NCBI GenBank assembly: GCA_021787335.1
Contig: JAJYMC010000024.1
Span: 19,693 to 83,692, forward strand
DNA from: Bacillota bacterium
Lineage (GTDB): Bacteria; Bacillota; Sulfobacillia; JAJYWN01; JAJZPE01
DNA: 64,000 bases
Reading direction: 5' to 3'
Both the position numbers and the translations under genes were made by a program. The notes under the pieces were generated by a model that searched no databases, had not been told where the DNA came from, and saw nothing but the letters and a program-made list of their open reading frames with translations. Shown here one piece after another: positions 17,143 through 26,992 of the stretch. Within the stretch, counting starts at the first letter, position 1, and each line of letters starts with the position of its first letter.

Positions 17143-17662
17143 GCACGGTCAGGTCGTCCAACAGCCTGGCCAGTCCCATCTCGAGGGCCAGCATCGGCCG
17201 AAAGTAGAGGGCCCAGACGGTCTCCCAGTCGGCGGCCGAGAGGCGACCGGCCGCCGGGGGTCGTTCGCGGCAGGCCCGCAGCCGCGCCGCGAGGGCGGCC
17301 CGGACAAGCCGGCGGCCCTTCAGGAGCGGCCGGAGGGCGGCCAGGAAGGTCTCCCCCGCCCCACCCGCCAGGGCGGTCCCGGCGAGGCGGGCCGCTGCGG
17401 CCAGGTGACGGGCGGCGGCGGCTTCGCGACCATCGCTCACCCGGAGGATCATCTCCACGGCCATCCACGATGAATCCCTCATCTGACCGACGGTCACCGG
17501 CAGCAGGGTCAGGGTCGAGGCGAAGACCTCGGACCTGACGCACACGGCCGGCAGGACGTGCCGGCTGAGAATGGACGCGACCTTCCGCAGAGTCGCCTGG
17601 GGTTCGGCCCCGGGCGGCGCCTCGAAAGGTCGCCATGGTTTCTCGCTCCGGATGTGCTGCAA
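17093..17662 (-). CDS. Unrecognised alpha-helical protein
   Basis: A 189-residue protein I do not recognise. It is supported by strongly GC-biased third codon positions, a TTG start behind GGAGGGGG and no better frame. It is Ala/Leu/Arg-rich and predicted mostly helical, with no Cys cluster, export signal or membrane segment. It runs tail-to-tail with the response regulator, sharing 50 bases, and is followed upstream by about 150 bp without features before the amidohydrolase gene. Confidence 0.6.
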   Translation of the reverse strand: MQHIRSEKPWRPFEAPPGAEPQATLRKVASILSRHVLPAVCVRSEVFASTLTLLPVTVGQMRDSSWMAVEMILRVSDGREAAAARHLAAAARLAGTALAGGAGETFLAALRPLLKGRRLVRAALAARLRACRERPPAAGRLSAADWETVWALYFRPMLALEMGLARLLDDLTVLSSLEGGVRPGGPARS

Positions 17663-17814
17663 CCTCGCCCCCTCCAGTGCTGGATGCCCCGCGTTAGCAT
17701 CCTACGCCGGAGGGGGCCATTCAGCGTTGGGCGAAGTCACTGTTTATCGGCGTGTGCCGCGGCCCGGCAGGGCGCCGGTCCCGGCGGGCCGGAGGTCATG
17801 GTCGGGACATCGGC

Positions 17815-19347
17815 CTAGTCTCGCCGAAAGGCCACCCGTCCGCCGACGACGGTCATCTCGACCCTGAGGTCCTTCAGGGCCTCGCCGGGGATGGCCGTCG
17901 GGTCGCGGTCGAGGACGACCAGGTCGCCGAGCTTGCCCGGCTCGATGGAGCCCTTGTCGTTCTCCTCGAAGGCCGCGTAGGCGCCGCCCAGGGTGAAGAG
18001 ACTGAGGGCCTCCTCCGCCGTGAGCTTCTGCTCGGGCAACCAGCCGCCGCGAGGCTGACCGTCGAGGTCCTCTCGAGTGACCACCGAGTACAGTCCGAGG
18101 GCCGGGTCGAGGGGCTCGACCGGGCAGTCGGAACCGCCGGCGCAGTGGACGCCGTGGTCGAGGAAGGTCCGCCAGGCGTAAGAGGTCCGGACGCGTTCCG
18201 GGCCCACGCGCCGCTCGGCCCAGCGCATGTCGGTGGTGATGAACTTCGGCTGGATGTCGGCCACCACGCCGAGCCGGGCGAAGCGAGCGAACTGCTCTGG
18301 CCGCATGATCTGGCAGTGGATGACCCGGTGGCGGTGGTTCGGCCGTGGCGCCCCGGACAGGGCCGCCTCATAGGCGTCGAGGGTCATCGCGATGGCCAGG
18401 TCGCCGATGGCGTGGACGGCCACCTGCATCCCAGCCCGGTGGGCGCGGAGGACGTTCTCTTTCATCTGCTCCGGCGAGACCACCGGAATGCCCCGGTTGC
18501 CGGGGTTGTCGCTGTACGGCTCGGACAGGGCCGCCGTGCTGGCACCCAGGGAGCCGTCGGCGAACATCTTGACCGAGCCTATCTTGACGTGGTCGTCGCC
18601 CGAGCCGGTGCGGAGGTCGGTGGCCAGAAGGTCACCGATGACGTCGTTGGAGATGTCCATGTCGCTGTGGACGCCGGTGACCCCGGCCGCCAGGGCGCGT
18701 CCGACCGCGGCCCGCAGGGCCGGCTCGAGCTCCTTGGCCGAGGGCTTGGGGATGAACCGGCTGACGAGCCCCATGGCCCGTTCCCGGAGGATGCCGGTGG
18801 GCTCGCCCGCGGCGTCGCGGTCGATCTGGCCGCCGGCCGGGTCGGGCGTCTGGGCGCCCACGCCGGCCCTCCGCAGAGCCTCCGAGTTGACCGCCATGAC
18901 ATGCCCGCAAGCGCGGGTGAGGGCCGCCGGCCGGTCGGGGGCGACGGCATCCAGGTCCTGCCGCGTCGGATAGCGCTTCTCGGCGAAGAGGTCCTGGTCC
19001 CAACCCCGGCCGATGAGCCAATCGCCAGCGGGCATGGACCGGTGCCGCTCGGCCACCTTACGGACCAACTCGGCCAGCGACTTGACCCCCATGAGGTCGA
19101 GCCGTTGCAGGTAGACGCCGAAGTTGATGAGGTGCAGATGGCTGTCGATGAAGCCGGGCACGACGGCCTTCCCGGCCAGGTCGACGGCGGGCACGCCGCG
19201 CGGGGCGTCCGCCCGCACTGGTTCGTCCCCGCCCACCGCCCTGATCCGACCGTCGATCACGAGGACGGCCGTGGCGCCCCGGGCCGCTTCCCCCAGCCCG
19301 GTCACCCGGCCGTTATAGAGCAAGAGACTATTCCCTTCGCTGACCAT
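17815..19347 (-). CDS. YtcJ-like metal-dependent amidohydrolase (Amidohydro_3)
   Basis: A 510-residue enzyme of the amidohydrolase superfamily. The metal-binding motif DSHLHL lies near residue 68. QVAVHAIGDLAI (about 315) and HRVIHCQIMRPEQ (about 350) supply further His ligands, and GGSDCPVEPLDP (about 412) the Asp. The typical YtcJ tail GSIEPGKLGDLVVLDRDP follows. Family members hydrolyse amide, imide or carbamate bonds; the substrate here cannot be named. GGGGAGGGG precedes the ATG. It is separated from ileS by about 70 bp on the same strand. Confidence 0.88.
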   Translation of the reverse strand: MVSEGNSLLLYNGRVTGLGEAARGATAVLVIDGRIRAVGGDEPVRADAPRGVPAVDLAGKAVVPGFIDSHLHLINFGVYLQRLDLMGVKSLAELVRKVAERHRSMPAGDWLIGRGWDQDLFAEKRYPTRQDLDAVAPDRPAALTRACGHVMAVNSEALRRAGVGAQTPDPAGGQIDRDAAGEPTGILRERAMGLVSRFIPKPSAKELEPALRAAVGRALAAGVTGVHSDMDISNDVIGDLLATDLRTGSGDDHVKIGSVKMFADGSLGASTAALSEPYSDNPGNRGIPVVSPEQMKENVLRAHRAGMQVAVHAIGDLAIAMTLDAYEAALSGAPRPNHRHRVIHCQIMRPEQFARFARLGVVADIQPKFITTDMRWAERRVGPERVRTSYAWRTFLDHGVHCAGGSDCPVEPLDPALGLYSVVTREDLDGQPRGGWLPEQKLTAEEALSLFTLGGAYAAFEENDKGSIEPGKLGDLVVLDRDPTAIPGEALKDLRVEMTVVGGRVAFRRD

Positions 19348-19418
19348 CCAGCCGGTCCCCTCCCCTTCTCTGTTCGCTCAGGGCCTCCGCCACCGCCGCC
19401 AGGGCCAGGGCCTCGGGA

Positions 19419-22193
19419 CTAGACCACGGCCGCGCGGCAACGCTCGCAGAGACCGGGGTGGTCCTGGTTGGCGCCGACCGTGGGGCTGTAGGTCCAGCAA
19501 CGTTCGCACTTGGCCCCCGGCGCCGTCCGCACGAGCACGGCCACTTCGGGCCGGCGCTCGCCGTGAACGGCTTCCGTCGCCGGCGCTTCGCCGGACGGGG
19601 CCAGGGTCACCGCGGAGACGATGAAGATCGTCGCCAGCTGGTCGCGGTACTCCTCGAGGAGTCTGCGGTCGTCCCCGGAAGCCCAGAGGACCACCTCGGC
19701 CTCGAGGGAATTGCCGATGGCCTTGGCCTGCCGGGCGGTCTCGAGGGCCTTCAGGACGTCCTCGCGGACGGCCAGCAGCCCCTCCCAACGCTCGGCGAGC
19801 TTCTGGTCGAGCAGCTCGGCCTGTGCCGTCGGCCAGTCGGCCAACTGCACCGACACCGGCCGGTCGGCGACCGCCGGGAGATAGCCCCACATCTCGTCGG
19901 CCGTGTAGGTCAGGACTGGAGCGATCAGCCGCACCAGGGCCTCGAGGATGTCGTGGAGGACGGTCTGAGCCGCCCGCCTGGCCTCGGAGTCGGCCTTGGA
20001 CGTGTAGAGGCGGTCCTTGAGCACATCGAGGTAGAATGAGCTCATGTCGAGGACGCAGAAGTTGTGGACGTCGTGATAGAAGAGATGGAAGTCGTAGTCG
20101 TCGTAGGCCTTGGTCACCCGGGTGATCAGTTCCTGCAGCCGGTGCAGGGCGAAGCGGTCGATCTCCGGCAGCTTCGCGTACGGCACCCGGTCGCGGGCCG
20201 GGTCGAAGTCGTAGAGGTTGCCCAGGAGGAAGCGGGCCGTGTTGCGGATCTTCCGGTAGACCTCGCCCATCTGCTTCAGGATGTCGTCGGAGACGCGGAC
20301 GTCATCCTTGTAGTCCGACGACGAGACCCAGAGCCGGAGGATGTCCGCCCCATACTGCTTGATGACCTTATCGGGGTAGATGACGTTGCCGATGGACTTG
20401 GACATCTTGCGGCCCTCACCGTCGACGACGAAGCCGTGGGTCAGGACGGCGCGGTACGGGGCCCGGCCGCGGGTGGCCACGCCGGTCAGGAGCGAGGACT
20501 GGAACCAGCCACGGTGCTGGTCCGAGCCTTCGAGGTAGATGTCGGCCGGCCAGCGCAGCTCGTCGCGGGTCTCGAGGACCGCGGAATGGCTGCTCCCCGA
20601 GTCGAACCAGACGTCCATGATGTCCGATTCCTTACGGAACTTGCCGGACCCGCACTTCCCGCACTTCGTCCCCTTGGGTAGGATGTCGGCGGCCTCGGTG
20701 GTGAACCAGGCGTCCGACCCGTGGCGCCGGAAGAGGTCGGCCACGGCGGCGATGGATTCCTTGGTGATGAGCGGCTCGCCGCAATCGGCACAGTAGAAGA
20801 CGGGGATGGGCACGCCCCAGACGCGCTGCCGGGAGATGCACCAGTCCTGGCGGTCGGCGACCATGTTGTGGATGCGGTCGCGGCCCCAGGCGGGGATCCA
20901 CCGGACCTCGTCGATGGCCTTGAGGGCCTCCTTGCGGAAGCCTTCGACCGAGGCGAACCACTGCTCGGTGGCCCGGAAGATGACCGGGTTCTTGCAGCGC
21001 CAACAGTGCGGGTACTCGTGTTTGATGAAGCCGAGCTTGAGGAGCATGCCCCGCTTCTCCAGCTCCGCGGCGATGGGCTTAGAGGCATCCTCATAGAAGA
21101 GGCCGGCGAAGGGTCCCGCCTCGGCGGTGAACTTGCCGTCGCTGGCGACCGGGTTGAGGACCGGCAGATTGTACTTCCGGCCGACCTCGAAGTCCTCCTG
21201 GCCGTGGCCGGGGGCCGTGTGGACGCAGCCGGTGCCCTGTTCCAGGGTGACGTGGTCACCGAGGATGATGACCGAGTCCCGGTCGACGAATGGGTGGCGG
21301 CACCTGGCCCCTTCGAGCTCGCGGCCCTTGAAGGTCTTCTCCACCGAGGCCTCACTCAGCTCGCACTCCTGCATGACCCGGTCGACCAGCTCGCGGGCGA
21401 TGACCAGGCGGCCCTTGGGCGTCTTGAGGACGACATAATCGAGGTCCGGGTTCAGGGCGATGGCCAGGTTGGCCGGGAGGGTCCAGAGGGTCGTCGTCCA
21501 AGCGACGACGAAGGTGTCCTCCTCCGGGATGACGCCCTTCCCGTCGACCACCGGGAACTTCACGTAGACCGACGGCGAGCGCTTCTCGGCGTACTCGATC
21601 TCCGCCTCGGCCAAGGCGGTCTGGTCGACGGGGCACCAGTAGACCGGCTTGAGGCCCTTGTAGATGTACCCGCGGAGGGCCATCTCCCCGAAGACCTCGA
21701 TCTGCCTGGCCTCATACGCGGGCTTCAAGGTCAGGTAGGGGTCGGCCCAGTCGCCGTTGACGCCGAGGCGCTTGAACTCCTCGCGCTGAATGTCCTTGTA
21801 CTTCAGGGCGAACTCGCGGCACCGCGCCCGGAGCTGCGTGGTCGTGACGTCCTCGCGCTTGAGGCCCTCGGCCTTCATCGCCAGCAGCTCGATGGGGAGG
21901 CCGTGGGTGTCCCAGCCGGGCACGTAGGGCGCATCGTAGCCCCGCATGCTATGGAACTTGACGACGATGTCCTTGAGGATCTTGTTCATCGCCGTGCCGA
22001 TGTGGATATCCCCGTTGGCGTAGGGCGGCCCATCGTGGAGGATGAACTTCTCGCGGCCGGCGCGGGCCTTCCGGACGAGGCCGTAGACGTCCACGCCGTC
22101 CCACTTCTTCTGGATCTCCGGCTCCCGCTGAGGCAGGTTCGCCCGCATCGGGAAGTCGGTCTTCGGCAGGTTCAAGGTCTGGCTGTAATCCAA
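19419..22193 (-). CDS. ileS: Isoleucyl-tRNA synthetase
   Basis: Class I synthetase, 924 residues, near the Bacillus length. It has a HIGH-type motif GDIHIGTA (residues 62-68), the CP1 editing domain, [10 protein letters not shown] in the catalytic core, and a C-terminal zinc finger (CERCWTY then [10 protein letters not shown]) typical of bacterial IleS1. TTG 22193 follows GGGAGGG and gives [10 protein letters not shown], the expected N terminus; the frame's upstream extension is not conserved. Only 86 bp separate it from the DUF167 gene and no T-box leader is present, so aminoacylation-responsive control is not evident here. Confidence 0.97.
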   Translation of the reverse strand: MDYSQTLNLPKTDFPMRANLPQREPEIQKKWDGVDVYGLVRKARAGREKFILHDGPPYANGDIHIGTAMNKILKDIVVKFHSMRGYDAPYVPGWDTHGLPIELLAMKAEGLKREDVTTTQLRARCREFALKYKDIQREEFKRLGVNGDWADPYLTLKPAYEARQIEVFGEMALRGYIYKGLKPVYWCPVDQTALAEAEIEYAEKRSPSVYVKFPVVDGKGVIPEEDTFVVAWTTTLWTLPANLAIALNPDLDYVVLKTPKGRLVIARELVDRVMQECELSEASVEKTFKGRELEGARCRHPFVDRDSVIILGDHVTLEQGTGCVHTAPGHGQEDFEVGRKYNLPVLNPVASDGKFTAEAGPFAGLFYEDASKPIAAELEKRGMLLKLGFIKHEYPHCWRCKNPVIFRATEQWFASVEGFRKEALKAIDEVRWIPAWGRDRIHNMVADRQDWCISRQRVWGVPIPVFYCADCGEPLITKESIAAVADLFRRHGSDAWFTTEAADILPKGTKCGKCGSGKFRKESDIMDVWFDSGSSHSAVLETRDELRWPADIYLEGSDQHRGWFQSSLLTGVATRGRAPYRAVLTHGFVVDGEGRKMSKSIGNVIYPDKVIKQYGADILRLWVSSSDYKDDVRVSDDILKQMGEVYRKIRNTARFLLGNLYDFDPARDRVPYAKLPEIDRFALHRLQELITRVTKAYDDYDFHLFYHDVHNFCVLDMSSFYLDVLKDRLYTSKADSEARRAAQTVLHDILEALVRLIAPVLTYTADEMWGYLPAVADRPVSVQLADWPTAQAELLDQKLAERWEGLLAVREDVLKALETARQAKAIGNSLEAEVVLWASGDDRRLLEEYRDQLATIFIVSAVTLAPSGEAPATEAVHGERRPEVAVLVRTAPGAKCERCWTYSPTVGANQDHPGLCERCRAAVV

Positions 22194-22279
22194 TCTGCAC
22201 CCTCCCACTTTTGGGCCGGTGAACGGCAGCTTAAATAAGAAAACGGCTCGACCACTCGAGTCCGTCAGGTCCAGCGCAA

Positions 22280-22588
22280 CTAGAGACGTTCGATGGCCCG
22301 GAGCACCGACTCCGCGTCGATCCCGGCGACATGCACCGTCTTGTGCCGCGAGGTCTGCCCGGCGGCCAGGCTGACCTGCGACTTGCGGATCCCGAGCCAC
22401 TTGGCCACGGTCTCCAGGCAGGCCCGGTTGGCCTCGCCGTCGACCGGGGGCGCGGTCACCCGGACGACCACGGCCCCGTCCCGGGGCGGCTCGACCCGCG
22501 ACCGGCTGGACCGGGGCTGGACGCGGACCGGGACGAGGACGCCGCCCGGCACCGTGGTCACCCCGACGACGCGCGGCTCCTCACTCAA
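22280..22588 (-). CDS. DUF167 (YggU) family protein
   Basis: A 102-residue protein with the DUF167 core: [39 protein letters not shown] and the following [20 protein letters not shown]. The function is unknown throughout the family. The TTG start overlaps the divIVA stop (TTGA), giving coupled translation. Confidence 0.85.
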   Translation of the reverse strand: MSEEPRVVGVTTVPGGVLVPVRVQPRSSRSRVEPPRDGAVVVRVTAPPVDGEANRACLETVAKWLGIRKSQVSLAAGQTSRHKTVHVAGIDAESVLRAIERL

Positions 22589-23058
22589 CTCCCGACTTTC
22601 CCGTCCTCGCCGGGCTCTTCCCGGCCGATCTCCTCGAGCTGAGCCAGGAGCAGGCTGCGGAGCTTCATCCGGAAGACCGCCGCCTCCTTGCGGGTGTTGG
22701 CGTACTCCTGGGCGATCCGGTCGCCCTCCGTCCTGGCCGTGGCGAGAACCCGCTCGGCCTCGGCCCGGCCTTCCTTGACGATGAGGTCGGCCTCTTTGCG
22801 GGCGTTGGCCTTGACCTCTTCGGCCGTGGACTGGGCGACGACCAGGGTCTGGTTGAGGGTCTCTTCCAACCGGCGGAACTGGCCGACCTTCTCCTCGGCC
22901 TTGCCCAGTTCGACCTTGAGACGGTCGATCTCCTTGAGCATCTCCTCGTAGTCGCGGACGACCTGATCGAGGAATTCGTCGACATCTTCCTCGCTGTATC
23001 CGCGGAAGCCCTTGCGGAATTCCTTGTTGTGAACGTCAAGCGGCGTCAAGACCGGCAT
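22585..23058 (-). CDS. divIVA: DivIVA cell-division / pole-organising protein
   Basis: A 157-residue coiled-coil protein. The N-terminal DivIVA lipid-binding motif (LTPLDVHNKEFRKGFRGYSEEDVDEFLDQV, at the start) is followed by heptad-rich coiled coil through residue 145. It marks negatively curved membrane at septa and poles and helps chromosome anchoring at sporulation. It sits between yggT and ileS as in Bacillus; ylmH, usually between yggT and divIVA, is absent. GGGGGTGG precedes the ATG. Confidence 0.95.
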   Translation of the reverse strand: MPVLTPLDVHNKEFRKGFRGYSEEDVDEFLDQVVRDYEEMLKEIDRLKVELGKAEEKVGQFRRLEETLNQTLVVAQSTAEEVKANARKEADLIVKEGRAEAERVLATARTEGDRIAQEYANTRKEAAVFRMKLRSLLLAQLEEIGREEPGEDGKVGS

Positions 23059-23182
23059 CGGACCACCCCCGACTGGCGATTGGTGACTGGAACGCGGCTC
23101 GGCGACCGGCGGTCACCGGCCCGGCTTGCGGAGAGTTTCGACAGGATTCGTCCAAAACCCTCCGGGGCTTCGGCCGGGCGGC

Positions 23183-23470
23183 TCAGAAGCCCGTTGACAG
23201 CAGGCGGATGAGCACCCGCGTGATGAAGCTGATCAGGAAGATGACGATGACCGGCGAGATGTCGAGCCCCCCGAAGTCGGGGAGCAGACGTCTGATCGGT
23301 TGGATGAGCGGCTCGGTCAAGCGGAAAGTGAGGCTGTAGAGAGTACCCCAGAAGTCCCGCCGGCCGATCGCCCGCGGGGAGAACCACTCGAGCAGGATGC
23401 GGACGATGATGGCCCAGTAGAAGACGACGGAGAAGATCTGCAGGGCGCGGATAATGGTCGAGTTCACCAT
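23183..23470 (-). CDS. yggT: YggT family membrane protein
   Basis: A 95-residue protein with two hydrophobic segments (about 8-30 and 68-90) and the YggT signature RILLEWFSP, TEPLIQPIRRLLP, then GGLDISPVIVIFLI. It is the ylmG counterpart, linked to division-site and osmotic functions in relatives. ATG 23470 is preferred over an ATG 15 bases upstream because GGGAGGG is spaced 6 nt from it. A 124-bp stretch without features lies before divIVA. Confidence 0.9.
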   Translation of the reverse strand: MVNSTIIRALQIFSVVFYWAIIVRILLEWFSPRAIGRRDFWGTLYSLTFRLTEPLIQPIRRLLPDFGGLDISPVIVIFLISFITRVLIRLLSTGF

Positions 23471-23513
23471 CGCTGACCCTCCCATGGCGAGCCGCGTCGG
23501 CTGGCCGGGTTGT

Positions 23514-23981
23514 TCATTTGGCCCACGGGAACCCCTCGCCCTCGTCCTTGCCGTCCAGGGCGGCGCGGTCCCTGACCATGGCCGTCACGTCCACGCCGCT
23601 CGGCGCGAAGAGAAAGACACCCGCGGCGATGCGCTGGGTGATCCCGTCGATGGCGAAGGCCGTGCCGCTGAGGAAATCGATGACCCGGCGGGCCAACTCC
23701 TTGTCAGCCTCCTCGAGGTTGACGATGACCGGCCGGCGGCTCCTGAGGTTCTCGGCGATGTTCTCGACCTCTTCGAAGGACTTCGGCTCGACCACGACGA
23801 CCTTCATCGGCTTGGCCGTAGGCAGGCTCACCACGGCCCCACGGCCCCGCGGCGCCCGGGCCCTCTCGGCCCGCTCCGAACGCTCCTCGGGCCGCTCAGG
23901 CTCGAACTCCTCCTCGACCTCCACCTCTTCCTGTTCGAAGCCCAGGAAGTTCAGGATCCTCTCCATCATGCCCTTGGCCAT
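23514..23981 (-). CDS. sepF: SepF, FtsZ-associated septum protein
   Basis: A 155-residue protein. The N-terminal amphipathic helix (MMERILNFLGF) for membrane binding is followed by an acidic/basic linker (20-60) and the conserved core KVVVVEPKSFEEVENIAENLRSRRPVIVNLE. FLSGTAFAIDGITQRIAAGVFLFAPSGVDV comes after. SepF tethers and bundles FtsZ. This matters here because ftsA is missing from the dcw cluster. ATG 23981 lies behind GGAGGTG; the upstream open frame is not conserved. Confidence 0.95.
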   Translation of the reverse strand: MAKGMMERILNFLGFEQEEVEVEEEFEPERPEERSERAERARAPRGRGAVVSLPTAKPMKVVVVEPKSFEEVENIAENLRSRRPVIVNLEEADKELARRVIDFLSGTAFAIDGITQRIAAGVFLFAPSGVDVTAMVRDRAALDGKDEGEGFPWAK

Positions 23982-24013
23982 CCCCTGCCCACCTCCGGGT
24001 GATCTATGCGACG

Positions 24014-24706
24014 TCAGGCGCGCGGTCCGAAGATCGCCGTGCCGACGCGGATCAGGGTCGCTCCCTCTTCCACGGCGACCTCGAAGTCGCCGCTCATGCC
24101 CATCGACAGCTGGGTCATCTCGACCTCGGGCCAACCGCGAGCGGCGATCTCCTCGGCCAGGCCGCGCAGCCGCCGGAAGTGGGGCCTGGCCGCCTCGGGG
24201 TCGGCCGCCAGCGGCGCCACCGTCATCAGCCCGATGATCCTGACGTGGCTCAGAGGTCTGAGGGAGTCGACGAGGGCGACGGCCTCGTCGAGGCGGACCC
24301 CCGATTTGCTGTGTTCTCCGGCGATGTTGACCTCGACGAGAACGCTCTGCTGAATGGCCGCTTGCTTCGCGAGTCGCTCAACTTCAATGGCGACGGCCAT
24401 CCGATCGACCGAATGGATGAGTTTTACCTTTTCTACCAAGTATTTTACCTTATTGGTCTGCAATTGTCCAATGAAATGCCAGTGGGCCAAGGGTCCGAGA
24501 AGGGCGTACTTGTCGCGGAATTCCTGGGCACGGTTCTCCCCGAGGTCGGTGGCTCCGCAGGCGACGGCCTCACGGACGACCGCGGGGCTCACGGTCTTGG
24601 AAACCGTGACGAGGGTCACTTCCGACGGGTCACGCCCGGCTCTGATCGCGGCGGCGGCCACGCGGGACCGCACCGCGGCGAGGTTAGCGGCGATATCGAC
24701 GGCCAC
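24014..24706 (-). CDS. yggS: YggS/PROSC family PLP-binding protein
   Basis: A 230-residue alanine-racemase-fold protein that binds PLP without racemase activity and buffers vitamin B6 and amino-acid pools. The PLP Lys is residue 37 in LVTVSKTV. Other hallmarks are LGENRAQEF, HFIGQLQTNKVKYL, IHSVDR and the later LSMGMSGDFEVAVEEGATLIRVGTAIFG. GTG start behind GAGGGA. It is the ylmE counterpart, directly upstream of sepF as in Bacillus. Confidence 0.95.
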   Translation of the reverse strand: MAVDIAANLAAVRSRVAAAAIRAGRDPSEVTLVTVSKTVSPAVVREAVACGATDLGENRAQEFRDKYALLGPLAHWHFIGQLQTNKVKYLVEKVKLIHSVDRMAVAIEVERLAKQAAIQQSVLVEVNIAGEHSKSGVRLDEAVALVDSLRPLSHVRIIGLMTVAPLAADPEAARPHFRRLRGLAEEIAARGWPEVEMTQLSMGMSGDFEVAVEEGATLIRVGTAIFGPRA

Positions 24707-24753
24707 GGTCCGACGTCCCTCCCCCGCCCGGGCCCTTCAGCCCCGGCCCGGAA

Positions 24754-26052
24754 CTACTGGATCTGCTGTTCCACACCCATCACCAGCCATGGGTTCGTGA
24801 CCACCTGGGCCCCGGCCGGGATGCCGTCGACGGCGGCCCGCCGGCGGTCGAAACCGACCACCGTCACCGGTTTGAAGACGACCTGGGACTTTCGCAGAAT
24901 AAAGACACCCTCGCGCCCCTCCCGCTTGGCCAGGGCGCCGCGGGGGACGATGACCCCGGCGTAGCTCTCCTTGACCACCTGGACCGGGGTGCGCCGGAGG
25001 TTGGCGAACTCGGTCAGGAACTGGTCGGTGCTGAAGACGGCCAGCCCGTATCCGTTGCGCTCCTTCTCCCCCACTCGCTCGACGGTCGCGGCCACCGCCT
25101 GACCCTTCAGTTCAGGAAAGCGGAGGGTGACCATGTTCTTGCCGTCGATGGCCGGCAGCTGGTCGCCTGGCAGGACCACGGCGACGTAGGCGCGGACCGA
25201 GTCGATGACCTTGAAGACCGCCTGACCGGGCCGGAGCGCGTCGCCGCCCTTGGTCGAGGCGGCCTGTTCCAGCTCGGCGAGGGCCTTCTTGCCGGTCAGC
25301 CCCGGCAGCGTGGACGGCGAGAAGACGTTCTCGAGCCCGTCACGCCGGAAGGAGATGATGCCCGCGGCCGGGGCGGTCAATTCCGCCGTCGCCTTGTCCA
25401 CCAAGGCCTTGGCCGCGGCCACCTCCCCCTCGAGGGCCGCCTGCTGCTTCTTCAAGTCGTCAAAGCGGCGGGCCGTGTCGGCGCGGGCCAAAGACAACTT
25501 GCGGGAGGCGGCCGAGGCCGCGTCGAGGGCCTTCAGGTCACGGTTGAGCGCGGCCCGCTGCAGTTCGGCCAGAGTGGCGCTGAGGCGGCCGTCGCTCTCC
25601 TGCAGCTTTGTCTGTAGGTCGACGAGTTCGGCCCCGTTGGCTGTCTTGAACTCGTTCAGGCGCTGCTCCGCTTCCCGCACCTGGTCCTCGGCCTGACCCC
25701 GGGCCTCGCTGTTGGCGACCTGAGCGATGGGCGTGCCGACGCGCACCCGCGCGCCTTCCGCTTGGAGCAGGGTGACGGTGCCGGCGATGGGCGTGGTGAC
25801 CACCGTCTCCGACCTGACCAGGACGCCGTCACCGGGGGCGATCAGCTCGATGACCCCCTGCTCGGCCGGGGTCATCCGAATGAGCTGGCTGGCGACGACG
25901 CGGCGGATCCAGGGGAAGGCGATCAGCAGGACCAACGTGGCCAGGACAAAAAAGACAAGCTTTGACCGTCCGGCCTCGGAGCGCCGGCGTCGCCGGGAAG
26001 AGCGCGGCTTGGAGGCTTTTCGCCCGGCGCTTTTCTTGGTCTGTCCGGCCAC
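24754..26052 (-). CDS. HlyD-like membrane-anchored protein of the sepF neighbourhood
   Basis: A 432-residue protein: a very basic N terminus, one membrane helix (about 30-50), a biotinyl-lipoyl-like segment around 75-110 (VVTTPIAGTVTLLQAEGARVRVGTPIAQV), and a long coiled coil (about 112-225). A second half of the lipoyl-like domain and a beta-rich C terminus follow. This is the membrane-fusion/HlyD layout, but no transporter gene is adjacent. Homologous genes often lie between pgeF and yggS in Clostridia, suggesting a division or envelope role. Function not established. Confidence 0.8.
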   Translation of the reverse strand: MAGQTKKSAGRKASKPRSSRRRRRSEAGRSKLVFFVLATLVLLIAFPWIRRVVASQLIRMTPAEQGVIELIAPGDGVLVRSETVVTTPIAGTVTLLQAEGARVRVGTPIAQVANSEARGQAEDQVREAEQRLNEFKTANGAELVDLQTKLQESDGRLSATLAELQRAALNRDLKALDAASAASRKLSLARADTARRFDDLKKQQAALEGEVAAAKALVDKATAELTAPAAGIISFRRDGLENVFSPSTLPGLTGKKALAELEQAASTKGGDALRPGQAVFKVIDSVRAYVAVVLPGDQLPAIDGKNMVTLRFPELKGQAVAATVERVGEKERNGYGLAVFSTDQFLTEFANLRRTPVQVVKESYAGVIVPRGALAKREGREGVFILRKSQVVFKPVTVVGFDRRRAAVDGIPAGAQVVTNPWLVMGVEQQIQ

Positions 26053-26080
26053 CTTGGGTCGTCCTTTCCATCCGTCAAGG

Positions 26081-26947
26081 TCAATGGGCGGGCGTTGAGG
26101 GGCGGATGGCCAGGAGGGCGGCCATCCGGCCGGCCTTGCCCCCTGAGGCGCGGTGGGAGAAGAACCGGTCCTGGTTGCAGGAGGTGCAAACGCCGGCCAC
26201 GCCGATGTTCTCCGGCCTCAGCCCGGCGTCCAGCAAGGCCTGGCGGTTGGCCGCCCACAAGTCGAGGAACCAGCGGTCCGGGCGGCCCGCCGGGGCGAGC
26301 AGGGTCTGGGCGTCCTCGCCGAAGGCCCGCCGGACCGGGCCGGCCACGGGCTCGTCGACCTCGTAGCAGCATGGGCCGATGGACGGGCCGACGGCCGCGA
26401 GGATGGCCTCGGGACGCGACCCGAAGGCCTCGGTCATGGCTCGGACGGCCTCGGCGGCGATGCGGGCGACGGTGCCCCGCCAGCCGGCGTGGGCCAGCCC
26501 GATGGCCGGTCGCTCCGGGTCGACCAGGTAGACCGGGACACAGTCGGCACAGCCGATCATCAGGGTCAGGCCGGGTTCGTCGGTGACCAGGGCGTCCACG
26601 CCTGGGATGGCCGTCTCCCGGGTGGTCGCGCCGCGGCCCGCCTCATGACGGCCGACGCGGGCCACGCGGCCCCCGTGGACCTGCTCGGCGGCGACCACCG
26701 AAGGCAGGGCCAAGCCGGCGCGCTCGAGGGCGCGCCGCCGGTTGGTCAGGACGGCCTCCGGGTCGTCGCCGACGGCCAGGCCGAGGTTGCACGAGTCCAG
26801 GTGGCCGCGGCTGACCCCGCCCCGCCGGGTGGTGAAGACGGCCACCACCGGCGCGGCCGCTTCGAGCCGCGCGGCGTGATAGAGACGTCCCTCGGGGTCG
26901 AGGGTGAAGGCCTCGTCAGGGGGACCGGTGATCGGACATTCCTCCAA
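26081..26947 (-). CDS. pgeF: PgeF/YfiH-type laccase-domain protein
   Basis: A 288-residue protein of the multicopper-polyphenol-oxidase-like family, now linked to purine nucleoside phosphorylase/adenosine deaminase activity and to correcting peptidoglycan misincorporation. Metal-site motifs: FTTRRGGVSRGHLDSCNLGL, EQVHGG, IGCADCVPVYLVD, AHAGWRGTVARI and GPSIGPCCYEVD. It is the ylmD counterpart. The start is unclear: TTG 26947 lies inside the T-tract of the nrdJ terminator without a ribosome site. A strong GGAGG (26940-26944) sits 8 nt before an in-frame ATC, and no ATG fits the frame. Confidence 0.9.
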   Translation of the reverse strand: MEECPITGPPDEAFTLDPEGRLYHAARLEAAAPVVAVFTTRRGGVSRGHLDSCNLGLAVGDDPEAVLTNRRRALERAGLALPSVVAAEQVHGGRVARVGRHEAGRGATTRETAIPGVDALVTDEPGLTLMIGCADCVPVYLVDPERPAIGLAHAGWRGTVARIAAEAVRAMTEAFGSRPEAILAAVGPSIGPCCYEVDEPVAGPVRRAFGEDAQTLLAPAGRPDRWFLDLWAANRQALLDAGLRPENIGVAGVCTSCNQDRFFSHRASGGKAGRMAALLAIRPSTPAH

Positions 26948-26974
26948 AAGGCGCCGGCCTGACGGCCGGCGCCT
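26946..26974 (-). terminator. Rho-independent terminator after nrdJ
   Basis: The minus strand has an AGGCGCCGGCC/GGCCGGCGCC stem with a 4-nt loop, followed by TTTT. It separates nrdJ from pgeF and abuts the pgeF start region. Confidence 0.85.
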
Positions 26975-26992
26975 GGTCTTGCCTGAGGATCT

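Noticed and set aside
17558..17867. Overlapping plus-strand frames at the 5' side of the 189-residue gene
   Set aside because: No ribosome sites, no motifs, and opposed to a minus-strand gene with a good TTG start and codon bias.
22194..22279. Possible T-box leader for ileS
   Set aside because: The gap is only 86 bp and contains no specifier stem or T-box sequence.
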